This document shows positions 12,764 to 23,856 of a stretch of DNA of 64,000 nt, piece by piece. The notes under the pieces are model-generated. The model made no database searches. It was not told the DNA's origin and was given only the letters and a program-made list of their open reading frames with translations. Made by a program: the position numbers and the translations under genes. Source of the stretch: Polytrichum commune (lineage: Eukaryota > Streptophyta > Polytrichopsida > Polytrichales > Polytrichaceae); the NCBI GenBank assembly GCA_950295325.1, contig OX485804.1, forward strand, positions 17,360,001-17,424,000, written 5' to 3'. Each line of letters starts with the position of its first letter. The first letter of the stretch is position 1.

Positions 12764-13462
12764 GTGGCGGGCGTAATCGAGAAACTTTACGATCTCATCC
12801 ATGACGGTGTGATTTGGAAAACCATCAAGCGATTGGTGGAGAAGAAAGCTGAGGCGATCATATCCCTTCTCCCGGAGATCAATGCTGACCGCGGCCGTCT
12901 AGTCAAGCGTCGAAAGATAGCATCGGATCCTATAGCATCTAGAGCAATGTTGCAGGATCTCATTGGCGACGCAGTGCAAACCAACCATGAGGAGAGTGAG
13001 GAGGTGGATATTGAACATGATCCGGTGGCCATGGTGGCGGCCAAGATACACATGTATTTCTCCATCGCCAGTGAGAAATTCCCAGAATCTAGGAATTTGG
13101 TTAGTTGGTGGTGGAATGAACGATATAGAATGCCGTGTTTGGCGGAAGTAGCCGCCGCTTTACTAGCCTCCAAGCCCGGATCGGGTGGGCTAGAATGTGA
13201 CTTTGGCAGTCTAAATGATATCATTACTCCAAAGAGATCATCGCTTGGGGGAGGATTTGCAGAGGCATCAATGATGTTGAAGTTGAACAAACATCTAATG
13301 CCATACGATCCTGAAAAGTTGATCTTGTTGGATAATTCCGATTGGAAGAATCACATTCCCAAACGCCCTATTTTCAATGAGGAGTTGCAAATAGAGGATG
13401 ATGACAATTTGTTGGTAGAGTATGATGAGCAACATGTTTTAGATATTGATGAAGATGAGTGA
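12764..13462 (+). pseudogene. hAT transposase C-terminal (dimerisation) fragment
   Basis: The open frame of about 232 codons lacks an ATG at its 5' end. It contains the hAT C-terminal signature: WWNE, a hydrophobic LAEVAAALLA helix, a CDFGS motif where ErvFS is usual, ITPKRSSL, and ASMMLKLNKHL before an acidic tail ending in DIDEDE. The BED zinc finger and RNase-H-like catalytic core normally upstream are absent, so it cannot act as a transposase alone. A dispersed repeat lies immediately upstream, and arrays of the same 42-bp repeat flank it on both sides. Retention of a 230-codon frame is notable; a domesticated short protein is possible but no start codon or promoter supports it. Confidence 0.75.
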
Positions 13463-13563
13463 TTTTGACTGATATGAAATATAATTGTATTGATGACACA
13501 ATGTCTCCTTGAATTCATTATATGAGCTACATGAATTAATTTATTAGGTCAGCTAATCCAACT

Positions 13564-13870
13564 ATATGGCTAGAAACGGTACCCGAAAAAAATGGGTTAG
13601 CCCAGCTATGGCTAGATCGAGGCCTCCCAAAATATGGGCTAGCCCAGCTATGGCTAGATCGAGGCCTCCCAAAATATGGGCTAGCCCAGCTATGGCTAGA
13701 TCGAGGCCTCAAAAAATATGGGCTAGCCCAGCTATGGCTAGATCGAGGCCTTAGAAAATATGGGCTAGCCTAACTATGGCTAGATTGAGGCCTCAAAAAA
13801 TATGGGCTAGCCTAGCTATGGCAAGATTAAGGCCTCAAAAATATGGGCTAGCCCAGCTAGCTAATGGGCT
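13564..13870 (+). repeat. Right array of 42-bp repeats
   Basis: Seven head-to-tail units, each about 42 bp, have the same consensus as the left array (ATGGCTAGATCGAGGCCTC plus TATGGGCTAGCCCAGCT) and begin with the same ACGG/CCCG-type variant unit. Because 42 is a multiple of three, one frame is open across the array and would encode a 14-residue periodic peptide; I regard that as incidental. GGGCTAGCCC inside each unit is a perfect 10-bp palindrome. Confidence 0.85.
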
Positions 13871-13944
13871 ATAAAAGGTGTGGAGTAGTCTTATCAAAAT
13901 CACAATGCCTCAAGTCACTAATCATCTACAATTTTTGATGTTAA

Positions 13945-14669
13945 GGTAGAGGGTGCTTAAACCAACACTTTTAAGCTATTGCACATGCATATACATGGTT
14001 GATATAAAAAATATGTATTCATATTGGCCTTTATTCTAAACATGGGTATAAAGAAAAGAAAAAATGTTTTTTAGCCTCAATTAGATATTTGATGAATATT
14101 CAAAGTCAAAATCATTAGCTTCCTTAAACCAATACATAGGCCCTATGTATGATGACCTTGGATATGATGAGGACCCTCACCTTCATTGCCTAGAACCAAC
14201 ACAACATAGTTGGGTACTAGACCCAAGCTAGATCAAAGACCAACTAATAACGGTGCGCAAAGCCACATGACCACCTCCATGATCCCACCTGGTTCATTTG
14301 CAAAACCATCACCTTGCATCTTGGGTACCAACCCCCTTTGTGCTTTGTGGGCCTACCTCTGTGACTTTGTGAATAGAATGACTATAACCCCTCCCCCTAC
14401 AATTTATAGAATGGCCAGGATAGGCATTGACAAGTCACCCTAAACCCACCTTGAACCAACCTGAGATAGAGTGGAACCGTTACCTAATACCCTACATGAA
14501 GATAGTGAAGGTCGCTATGAGATAACGCCGCTAATGGCACCTAAAAACATCACTCCCTGGGCCCATACACTCCTACACCATGAGGAACTCAAGGTAGTAG
14601 AGTGCTGGTGATTGGGAGGCGTTTATAGGTGTTGGTTTTGGGTGAGGTGTTGGTTTGAGCACCTCTACC
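13945..14669. mobile_element. MITE-like element with ~24 bp inverted ends
   Basis: The left end GGTAGAGGGTGCTTAAACCA is matched by the reverse complement of the right end, GGTAGAGGTGCTCAAACCA, about 725 bp away. The flanks are TTAA on the left and TTAT on the right, compatible with a TTA target duplication of the PIF/Harbinger type. The interior has no recognisable coding sequence. It lies between the 42-bp array and the 3' end of the GT47 gene. Confidence 0.55.
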
Positions 14670-14818
14670 TTATATACATGTTGATTGGCAAGAAGTTGCC
14701 ATCAGAGTTTGCGTCCTCGGTGGCGGCCGGTCCACCAGAAAGAATTCCTTATTGTAGACGTTTCCACTGAGTAATTATGTACAAATTAGATTATTTGTAC
14801 CCACTGCGAGATCAAGCC

Positions 14819-17800
14819 CTATTGCAACGTGTGCCGCATCACATGCCGCCGAGCCCAAAGCTCGTACATGACTGTGTGGAATGCGTCGAATTCCTCTGGT
14901 GGAGTGTGCCATTGAAAATGCACCCGAGCTTGCATCACGTGCTTGTGGAGCTTTGCGTATTGGGCCGGGGTCACAGCTGCCAACGTCTCCTTGAGCAACG
15001 GGATGTCAAAGCTTGACAAAACGATGGAGAATTTGCTCCAATCTAGCACATCATTGAAGGGTAGGTCGTAGTGGTTGGCAATCACGACCGGAACGCAGCC
15101 GTAGAACATGGCGTCCCCCAGACGGGCGGTGTTCACCTCGAAACCTTTGGCGTGGAGGCAAAACTTGCTCGTGAGCATGCCCTCGGAGTACGGGAACGGG
15201 ACTTTCCCTTGGTGAACTAGAATGTGTTCGTCGTTCCCCCATGCCTTTGCTAGTTGGATGCGTACGTTTGAGTTCAAGGCACCTGCGAAAAATGCCAATC
15301 TTTTCCTGGAAAACCAAGACACACAACTATGAGTGTAGTCGACCTAGAGAATCTCTATGTAATGTTGTCTTCTAGAAACGAATGTCATAACATTCTTGAA
15401 AAGTGAGATGTTGTTCTCTTCCTAATGCAAACAAGCCATAAACATAGTCAACTGGTCTCCTTTTACATTTTGAAGCGATGAACGGGGAAAACCGACTGCT
15501 AGTTATAGATGAACTGGTTTGAGTTTGAAAAATAGCCGGTTGGAGTGAAAGTCTTCTCAAAATTACTGATCATTTTAGAGGAATTTAGGGAATATACCCC
15601 AAATTGGTACAGAAAAACCGAAAAAAGTCACCATGTAACTGGTTGGACTTGCAAGCACCAGGATCTCGACCGACTATCCCCCAAACCTCCCAAGACACTG
15701 TTTTCAAAATTGCTTGTCTACCTCTGATTTGAATGGACCACTCAAATGTTTAAACTATTGATACACTAACAATGGACTCCCCATTATATATATGAATTAC
15801 TCTCTTACAGACCCTCTTTGAACTCTTTCCGACCCTCAATTCTTGAGTGTCAAAGGATTTTAAGGAATGTGGTCGAGTCAATCAATCATCGGTTGGCAAT
15901 GAAAATATACGATATATACAGAGTTTTATGTGTGGGATGAGCATGCAACCTTGACCTATAAAACGTTGAAAGCCAATTACTGAGAGAATCGATTCAAAGT
16001 GATCACAGAAGTTGCTCATAAGTTGGGTATATATAATAGGCTCCAAGGCCAAAGAAGTTCCAGAATTAAGCGATCATTGCATTGGCCGAGACCAAAGGAG
16101 TTTACATTAGGGTCCGGGTGCACGGCATGAAGTAATGAAGGAGTGGTAATATGGCATACCATCCTGCCAAATCTTGCCGATCCCCACTCAAAGAAACATT
16201 CCTCCTAGTTTGAGAAACCAACGTTCAAGCTGGGGTTCAATCTTGAGTCCGCAAGTATTAAGGTCCAAAATGGGGTCTTTTGGATCCCGACTTTCTTGCA
16301 CCCGGGACCCTAATGTCAACCCAACTTTAGTGTAAGCAGGAGGTTGGTGGATTGAGAGTTACCTTTGTGAAATATGGCCAGCGAGCTTCGGCGTGGATCC
16401 CAACCGGGGCCAAATTTGCGGGACCGACGCATCCTTGTGCGAGACGTAGGAGGCCAAAAAGTAGCTCGCGGGACATAGCAATTGGATCGCATTGTGTCGC
16501 ACGTATGGCACAAAGTCCATGGCCGAACGCGCGATGGAGTGGCATGACAAGTAGAAGTGGTCGGCCCCAGAGCTCCGGTTCCAATAGCCCCAACGCGCGC
16601 GCACGTCTGTCACATACTCCCGGCAAAACTTTTGAAGGCCCTCGACACCCACGCGGCGGTCCAAACGCGCCTTCGTGATTGACACTGGCATGTAGAAGAA
16701 ATGGGCCTCCGCGGGGTCCTTGGTCACGAACGGGCTCTTCAGGAGCGCCTGTTTGAAGTACTCCTCACTCGCATAGTTCCCCCCCGGTGTTGTGGACCTC
16801 ACTTGAAAGATGTTGTAGAACGGGTCGGTCCTCTCAACTGGGTACACAAAGACTCGAATCTCGCTCTTCATTTCTGCGTAGTCCGAGAGGAATATGCGGC
16901 GAGAGTGGTAGGGTCCATTGTCGTCGTCGTCGTCGTTGTCACCTTTGCCATCAACTACCACATCACACATATGTAGTATTCCTCAGCCAATGTACAATTC
17001 ACTCTTCATATGGAATTCTAATCTTTGATATCCTAGAATAAACAAGTCTGGGTCTTGTAGATCCAAATCTTTAGATTGAAGATGGCACTGCATGCTCCGG
17101 CTTCAATTAAATGGGACAATCTTCTGATTTGAAGGAGAATTCGGATAGTGAGGACCCCAAATCATAAAAGCAGCGAGCTTATTGCATGCCGAAATGAAAA
17201 AGAGTGAAGGGCTATGTTCATAAAGAATGTTGTTCAAAAATCACACTCTAAACATAACATTCTTAAACATGTGTAAGGATGTTCTCTTTCCATTTGAAGA
17301 ATACATGAATACGTTCAAGTTTTTTTCTATTCAAGCTTCAAGAAAGTAAGGGCAGAGAGAGATGGACCCTCTGCAGCACTTTTTTGACGTAATCAGACCA
17401 TCCCAGCATCATGTTCTTTTTCTCCAGAGTTTCTCAAAAAACACTTAGCCGAATGCAAAAATAAAAGTTTAGGATTTCAAACTGCTTTTCAAGTTGCTGT
17501 CATCAAGGCACAATGGTGAATTCCAAAACATGATCAAATGCGACAAACCATTAGCAAACCGAAATGAATTCAGTCAACCTCATGTTGTTTGCTGCGAGAT
17601 TTCTTGATGAATTTTGTAGAGTTCTGGATCCAATTTCAAAGGGTGACTCAGAGATTGGACTCAGTATTTGTTGTCATGAGACCTGCCACTCCCGGTAGTA
17701 GCAGCAGGTCAAATCTCAATACATACTGGACATAGCCGATGGCTACTCCCGCACAAAATCGTCCGAAAACAAAACTCTATACATCCCTGCAAGCAGGTAC

Positions 17801-19176
17801 AAAAGGATGGGAAGGTAGGAAAACAAAGGTCGATGTTCATTGGGATATTAGGCCTGCTCTAAGCCAATGGGAGTATGTCACGTCAGCAGCAACGCAGTTC
17901 TAAAGTCATTCCAACATCGACTATGGGATAACTACCGGGACTGTGCAATGGAGGAAGAGAATTATCGCATACGTGTATCTCTCGTTCATCCAACATAAAA
18001 GGCTTGAATTAGTATGCAGCCCGGATGTTGCTAGTTTTAGTGATTATGATATTGAAATCAGCTTTGAAGACCCGAATTAGTTTAGTCCAAATCTTTTGAA
18101 ATGATTTGGCCCACAAACCTACAGGGGGTCAAGTTTTTATGTTGGGTGGATGAGAGGTACGTTCATATGCGATAAGTCCCTCTCTCTCCCTTTGCAAACG
18201 ACCTAGTAAGCGGAAATGTTAGGACCATACATGCAACATGCTACTACTAGAATCAGGTTGATTCAAAAGTTTTGACCAAACACAACCTGTGTATTCATGC
18301 AATGTATAAAAGAACTAGGTAGGAAAACAAAGGTCGAAGTTCAAACAAACATTAGGCATCCTCTAAGCTAACATGGGAGTACACCACATTTGAAAAAATG
18401 GAGCAATTCATTGAACAGAAGTCACTAAAAAATTGACTATAGTGTGGTAGAAAGTCTACCACTACAATGTTTGTACTATTCAGTTGTCACTTACAATCCA
18501 GATTTACATTGTGTTATAATGCTTTTACTTACGATGTGATAGTTTATAGAGTAAACGGTTAATATCTTATAATATCCAAACATCTTATTTGACCTTGGTG
18601 GGGAAAAGGTGAAACCTATAGAAAGAGTTCAAAGCATGATTGCATATTTCCATATAGTAAGTGACACATACCTTCCCTTGTCAGATTCCCAGCAAGCTGC
18701 TCCAAGAATGCGATTGCGTCTCCCGAACTTGTCACTTTTGCTTGCTTTAGTTCTTCCCCTGTCTCTAATTCTTTTTCGTCCTCTTTTTCATCCTCTTTTT
18801 CCTCGTCCTTCTCTTCCACATGATCTACTCGGGCACTTGGCAAAATCACATCTGTGGTTCGATTCTCCGTAATGGCCCATAACCTATTTTCGACCTCGAG
18901 ATAGCCCAGCACTTCTCTCTGCAGGTTGTGCGTGCCCCAAAGCTTCACATTATACTCGGATGTGTTAGTTCCCGAAACCATGAACGTGTAGAACCATAGC
19001 ACGCGGCTCGTGAGCCCAACAGTGCAAACAAGGATGATGAGCGCAAGAAGGAAGCATCGCTTTGACGTGAATGGATTTGAGGAGCCATTGCGCCACCTTC
19101 TTGATCCGAATTCGGAGAGAGTTGTTCGGCTCGGTAAGAGTGCTACTCCAGGCTTCCCCATTCTTGGTGCTGGCAC
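14819..19176 (-). CDS. GT47 exostosin-family glycosyltransferase, three exons
   Basis: The exons are 19176-18672, 16942-16363 and 15305-14819. They join in phase with GT-AG junctions (phases 1 and 2) to give 523 aa. The predicted protein is type II Golgi-like: basic N-terminus, a transmembrane segment at about residues 41-67, a very acidic Glu/Asp/Lys stem (about 125-150) and a second run of five Asp near 172-176. The exostosin domain (about 195-490) begins with IRVFVYPV and includes the LLKSPFVTKDPAEAHFFYMP block, GADHFYLSCHS, RLAFFAGALNSNVR, the SKFCLHAKGF..N..RLGDAM block and YGCVPVVIANHYDLPFNDVL. Plant GT47 members build cell-wall polysaccharides (xyloglucan, xylan, arabinan or pectin side chains); the acceptor here cannot be told. 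Intron 2 holds a dispersed repeat. Degraded copies of its last exon lie 2.6-3.2 kb downstream. Confidence 0.92.
15480..15700 (+). repeat. Dispersed repeat family, copy 4, in GT47 intron 2
   Basis: This copy has AACGGGGAAAACCGACTGCTAG, ATAGATGAACTGG, GATCATTTTAGAGGAAT, GTAACTGGTTGGACTTG and ATCTCGACCGA landmarks. It is antisense to the host gene and lies about 175-400 nt upstream of exon 3, well away from the acceptor. Confidence 0.7.
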
Positions 19177-19239
19177 TAAGTCATATCTACTGCTGCTTCA
19201 GGGAATTCCACAGGGAGTTAAGGTCAGCAACTTCATGGT

Positions 19240-19870
19240 GTTGAGCCACACACAAATTGAGCTCAATCTCAAGCTTGCAAGTTTGGTTGGTGGGACAAGG
19301 TGAATGAATTTGAGCTCTTACCTGTGCCTAACTAAGATGATGGAGCGTTGTCTCAAGGTTGGTCCCCACTTTTGGGGCGATGGATTTTCAAGTTCAAGCC
19401 CAAACTTGAACTTGTAGTATTATCAAGTCCGATGACTACGATTCCAAGTTCAGGCTTTAAGTTGAAATTCAATCCATAAATGGAAGGAACCAAAGCACAT
19501 GTAAAGATCCAAATTCTTTTACCTTCGCCCCACCAAACTTCCAAGCTTGAGCTTGAGCTTGACACACCCTTGCCACACATGTCTTGAGCTCAAGCTTGCA
19601 AGTTTGATGGGGCAAGGCAAAATAATTTGAGCCCTTACATGTGCCTAAGATGGTGCCAGAGCTTTGTCTCAACGTAAGTCCGCACTTTTTTGGATTGATT
19701 TCCAAGGTCAGATCAATACATGAACTTGTAGAATCTTCAAGTCCAAATTCAATACAAACATTAAAAGGAGGAACCGATGTTCCAGGCGCAAGTAAGGTTC
19801 CAAATTCTTTTGCCTTGACCTACCAAACATTCAAGCTGGAGCTTGTGCTTGTGCTTAAGCTATGGGCGGC
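19240..19870 (+). repeat. Two-copy tandem repeat (~335 bp period) upstream of GT47
   Basis: CTCAAGCTTGCAAGTTTG, TTTGAGC-CTTAC-TGTGCCTAA, GTCTCAA-GT-GTCC-CACTTTT, GAACTTGTAG and ATCAAGTCC-type landmarks occur twice in the same order (about 19250-19450 and 19587-19750). Multiple AGCTTGAGCTTGAGCTTG-like words lie between. The repeat is in the 5' flank of the GT47 gene and could affect its promoter. No coding sequence is recognised. Confidence 0.6.
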
Positions 19871-20689
19871 TATGTGTAGCTGGGCCTTCACTCTTGACAG
19901 GAGAGCATTCAAAACCCTAGACACCAACAGAAAATTGACATGACGTAGTTCACCACGTGCATGTTTTATCTCAAGGTCACATGTGAAATTTTTGTGGAGG
20001 CTATGGTTGCATGCGCAAATTGACTTCTTAACTAAGGTGTGTTCGATCGAAGTAAGAAACGCTGGCGCTAACAATTTAGAGAAATAACATACCATGTCTG
20101 GGGAGAATCAAGCCCTCCGAGCCTCCTCTTGCGTCATTCGAGATGTCCTGCAAACAAAATTCCACTATCCTCTTAATTAACCTGAGCCAGGTGGCACTGT
20201 CAACACCCTCAATATTTCCTTATATGGCGTGACAATGAAAAAAATGACAAAATCTAAGATGAAGGCCACACTCCCTAAAAAGAAAGACGACTCCGATGTT
20301 GCCACTGGCGTGATTTATGGTGTTGCTTCATAGTGTTGTTTCCTATAGGAAGGTCAAGCATCCAAGTACTATTCCAGCCTTAGGTGGGATCCCGGTGAAG
20401 ACCTTGGATTTAAGACACCCTCACACTCCCTATGATTTAATGTCTGGGGCACTCGATTCATCAAAGGAGAATGGTCATCTATGTTGATTCAGAGTTGAGC
20501 TGACTATTACTACATCCCAGTCAGATGCTAGACAAATCATCTATATTTTTTTCAGAGAAAAAAAAACTGACTTACAAACGAAAATAATAAGTAACTTGCA
20601 ACGATACAAGGAAGGACTCCAGAAGAACATTTAAAATCCTCACTAAGTTGACTAGTTTTTGCAGATTAAATCCAAGAGGGTGATCCTCC

Positions 20690-21490
20690 TCATGAGCACC
20701 GGAGATAGTAGAAAGTTGGGCAAAGAATCTTGCAGATTGGCCCTAGCTATCAAACTACCTGAAAGTGTCTACATGAGAAGAAAAGAAAATCAGACTGCCC
20801 ACAAATTCACCGAAGCACCGAAACACTTTGCAAACATAACCTCATGTCTAGATATGATACTGGACCGAACTTGGTGAAAAGTGGCGATGCAAGTCTAACT
20901 CAATCTGCAGTGCGGATATGGAACTCGAAAACTCTGCACTGATGGACCTTCCCTAGCAGCAGCAAAGCAAGGAATTAAAAAGCTTCCCGAACCTATTGAG
21001 GCCACGTTCTAAGCACCGGATCCTCTGCACACTCACTCTGAAACGCTTCGAACAGCTAGATAGCACTCGCACCCCACTCGCACCAGAATCACCCTCGATG
21101 TCTAGATTGATGAATTTGTAGATAATTGAAAGCTAGGCAGATTGACCGTATCGACCGACCTGAAATTAGAGGGTATGCACATGATGTCTACAGTTCCCAC
21201 AGGAGGACCATTAAGCGACTGCCCATCGAAACACTTTCCCCAAAAAACCAAATCAGAACAAACATACCTTCACATCAAATATGTGTGTGACACTCGATCA
21301 AACTCGGTGAAAGGCCTAATTCCGGAGTGCCAACATGTAACTCACAACCCCGCAAAACCCCACATCTGCACTGATGGGTCTTCCCTTGCAACAAAGCACG
21401 GATTTAAAGAGTTTCCTTGAACCCATGAACCCACACAGCACCGAATCCTCTGTACACTCACTTGAAATGCTGAATCGAACATCGCCACCT
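20690..21490 (+). repeat. Two-copy tandem repeat (~415 bp period)
   Basis: A segment near 20815-21050 recurs near 21225-21470: CGAAACACTTT, AACT-GGTGAAA, CTGCACTGATGG, CTTCCCT, AGCAAAGCA, CACCG-ATCCTCTG and ACACTCACT occur in the same order. The copies are clearly diverged. No open frame spans either unit. Confidence 0.55.
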
Positions 21491-21978
21491 CGATGTATGA
21501 ATTGGTGCATCGGAATTGATGGAAAGCATCTGAAGCAGTACCGCCAACTTGGTCATACTTCAACTGCTTTTCATCACACTGGGGTCAGCAAAGTTGTCAC
21601 CACATTAGGAGGAAAGGCAAAGGAAAGTGGGCCGGGAGTCTTCGGCAAACGGCTGACAACCCACCACCACAAAACGAAGAAGAAACGCATGCAAATATGT
21701 TAAGTATGTACTGTAAGTACTTTCATCGCACACACATCCAGAGTATGTGGGGCTTTGGCTGCATGTTGAAGATAATAGAAAAGAAAAGTTGTATACTTTA
21801 ACATAGCATAATCAGCACCTGTTTACTGGGCCCGGCCCTCGGAATATAACATTCGGATGCCTGGAAAACCGAGTTTCCTGCTTAAGTTATTACTATACTT
21901 GAGTGTTCCAGAAGATGTCGTTTTTTCAGTCGAGATTTTGTGGATCGATAAAAGTGTGTTTTAACGTAATGAAACAAC

Positions 21979-22232
21979 TGAACGGGGAGAACCGACCGCT
22001 AGATACAGATGAACTGGATGAGTTTGAGAAATAACCAGTTGTAGTTCAAGACTTCAGAAACATTAGCGATTGTTTTAGAGGAATCTATGGAATATATCTC
22101 AAATTAATAGAGCAAAATGAGACGATCACGATGGCATGGAACCGGTTGGACTTCCGTGGAAGCACTACCTAGGATTTGACCGATTATGCCCAAATATCTG
22201 CCCAAAAAACCTCCCCGGACGCTGAATGAAAC
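21979..22232 (+). repeat. Dispersed repeat family, copy 5 (best preserved)
   Basis: This copy runs from GAACGGGGAGAACCGACCGC to CTCCCCGGACGC at its right end. The two ends form a short imperfect inverted repeat around CGGGGAG. It is the longest copy (about 254 bp) and serves as the reference for the other four. Confidence 0.7.
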
Positions 22233-23439
22233 ACACCAAGTTGTTCCAGGACACAGGAGCTCAGACAGGAAAGTACCTTTGTAGTGGCCCTACCCAGCTA
22301 CCTACCGACTCTACCGAGTCTTTATTCTCACCCTAGATGCAAGAAGAATCAACTTCTCATGTCGTGTTATGAACATGACCTACAGTGTATCATCAATTTT
22401 CAATTCAACAGCTCCAAATCACAATGGCCATTATTTTATTTTGTGTTGTGTAACTCTCGACCACACTAGGACAAACAAAAATAAACAAAGGTGTGACAGA
22501 AGGGTTCATAACATTTATTAAAATGCTATCAACCGTTCCATTCTAATAATAACAGTATATTGTTTCACTCGAGTTTTCAGTAGTGTTCTACTAATAGAAT
22601 AAATAGAGCACAATTTTGAATACCTTGATATCTTGATTATTCCTGGCCCCACCCATTGCACAAAGTCAGCTAAATAATGTTATGTCATGCCACCAAATCA
22701 ATAATAATACACTTGAAAAACAACTTGTTTTTCTTTATTTAGAATGCCTAGGTTGTGTCTTCGGTGTATGAGCAATTGCATTAGGCCACTCACCCACCAA
22801 ATTCTAGTGGGAATAAGGACAAACTCGTTCAAATGTAGATGCCAACTAGATACTCTCATCGTCTCAAATCCGGGCCCACCTACAAACCTCCCCCTCTAAG
22901 TTAAAACCTCCTCCTCCTCCTCCTCCTCCTCCTCCTCCTCCTAAAACCGGTCTTTAATCCTTCAGTGACTGGCACTTGTAGGTTAAAAATTATCTAGCAC
23001 CCCACGGCCCTCCACATTCTAGTAGGCCACCAAATCGTGGTTGGTTGGTAGCTTTTGGTTATTTACATGAGAACACCTCCAACCCATTATTATCTATAAT
23101 CTAGTGGGTGAGCAACCTACATAAAAACTCACCCTAAGAATACCACGTAGTTTCTACTTTCCTTCATGACAGCTTACATTCTTAGCGAAAGTTAGAGCAT
23201 TCCATAAATCCATGTAGTAAGTCACACTACATACCATAAAGCTAAACTCAAAAAATCAAATAAGTTGAAGTTGGGCCCAAGCATTTGGTGGGGTTCGTTC
23301 AACCCCTAACTTCCCACACCCGATTTCCCTCAAACCTACCCATAAAATGTGACCTCAATTTCAACAACCGTAGGTGAAGATCTAAAGTTTTTTTTTTGAC
23401 AAATCCAACTGTAAAAACGTTTGTAAGTTAGAGGTGATA
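22233..23439. other. Gene-free stretch with a CCT microsatellite
   Basis: No gene is recognised. A perfect (CCT)12 microsatellite occupies 22907-22942. The rest is AT-rich. Confidence 0.5.
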
Positions 23440-23790
23440 TTTAATATCACCGATTTTGATTGTCTTGCTCAACACTAATTGTAAACCGCGGTAAAGTGTC
23501 ACCCACACTAAATGTTAACCTGGCATCATTTGTCATTCCTTGTAAAAAATTTGTAATTTTTTCTTCTTGGCGGGGGGAGGGGGGTGTTATAGATTTATGA
23601 TGTTGCAATTACTGTCACTTACCAAGTGATTTTTCATCCAAATTCCAATCATCCACGACAACATCTCATCACAGGTTGCTTACAAGAGGAGGCATGATTT
23701 TGGCCGATGGACGAACTCATCCATGACAGGATCGGTAAACTTATTCGTACGAAGTGTCATCCGAAACGTTACCATCATAACATTAAGTAG
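23440..23790 (+). repeat. Dispersed repeat, copy B of a ~350 bp family
   Basis: This is the diverged partner of 3350-3700. It includes CTCAACACTAATTGTAAACC, CACTAAATG, a GGGGGGAGGGGGG island, CATCCAAATTCCAATCATCCA and TTATTCGTACGAAGTGTCATC. The strong hairpin at 23809 starts just after its end. Confidence 0.6.
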
Positions 23791-23808
23791 CAAGCCCGAA
23801 TTGACCTT

Positions 23809-23856
23809 CTTGAAAGAGCATCAAACTGGCGCGTGCCGGTTTGACGCTCTTTCAAG
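23809..23856. other. Near-perfect 22-bp stem with 4-nt loop
   Basis: The left arm is at 23809-23830, the loop at 23831-23834 and the right arm at 23835-23856. Of the 22 pairs, 20 are Watson-Crick, one can be a G-T wobble and one is mismatched. The arms contain CTTGAAAGAGC and GCTCTTTCAAG. The loop is too short for a typical plant miRNA precursor. A transposon-derived foldback or a small-RNA hairpin are both possible. Confidence 0.7.

Noticed and set aside
13566-13754. 62-codon frame encoding a 14-residue periodic peptide
   Set aside because: It is a by-product of the 42-bp tandem repeat, whose unit length is divisible by three.
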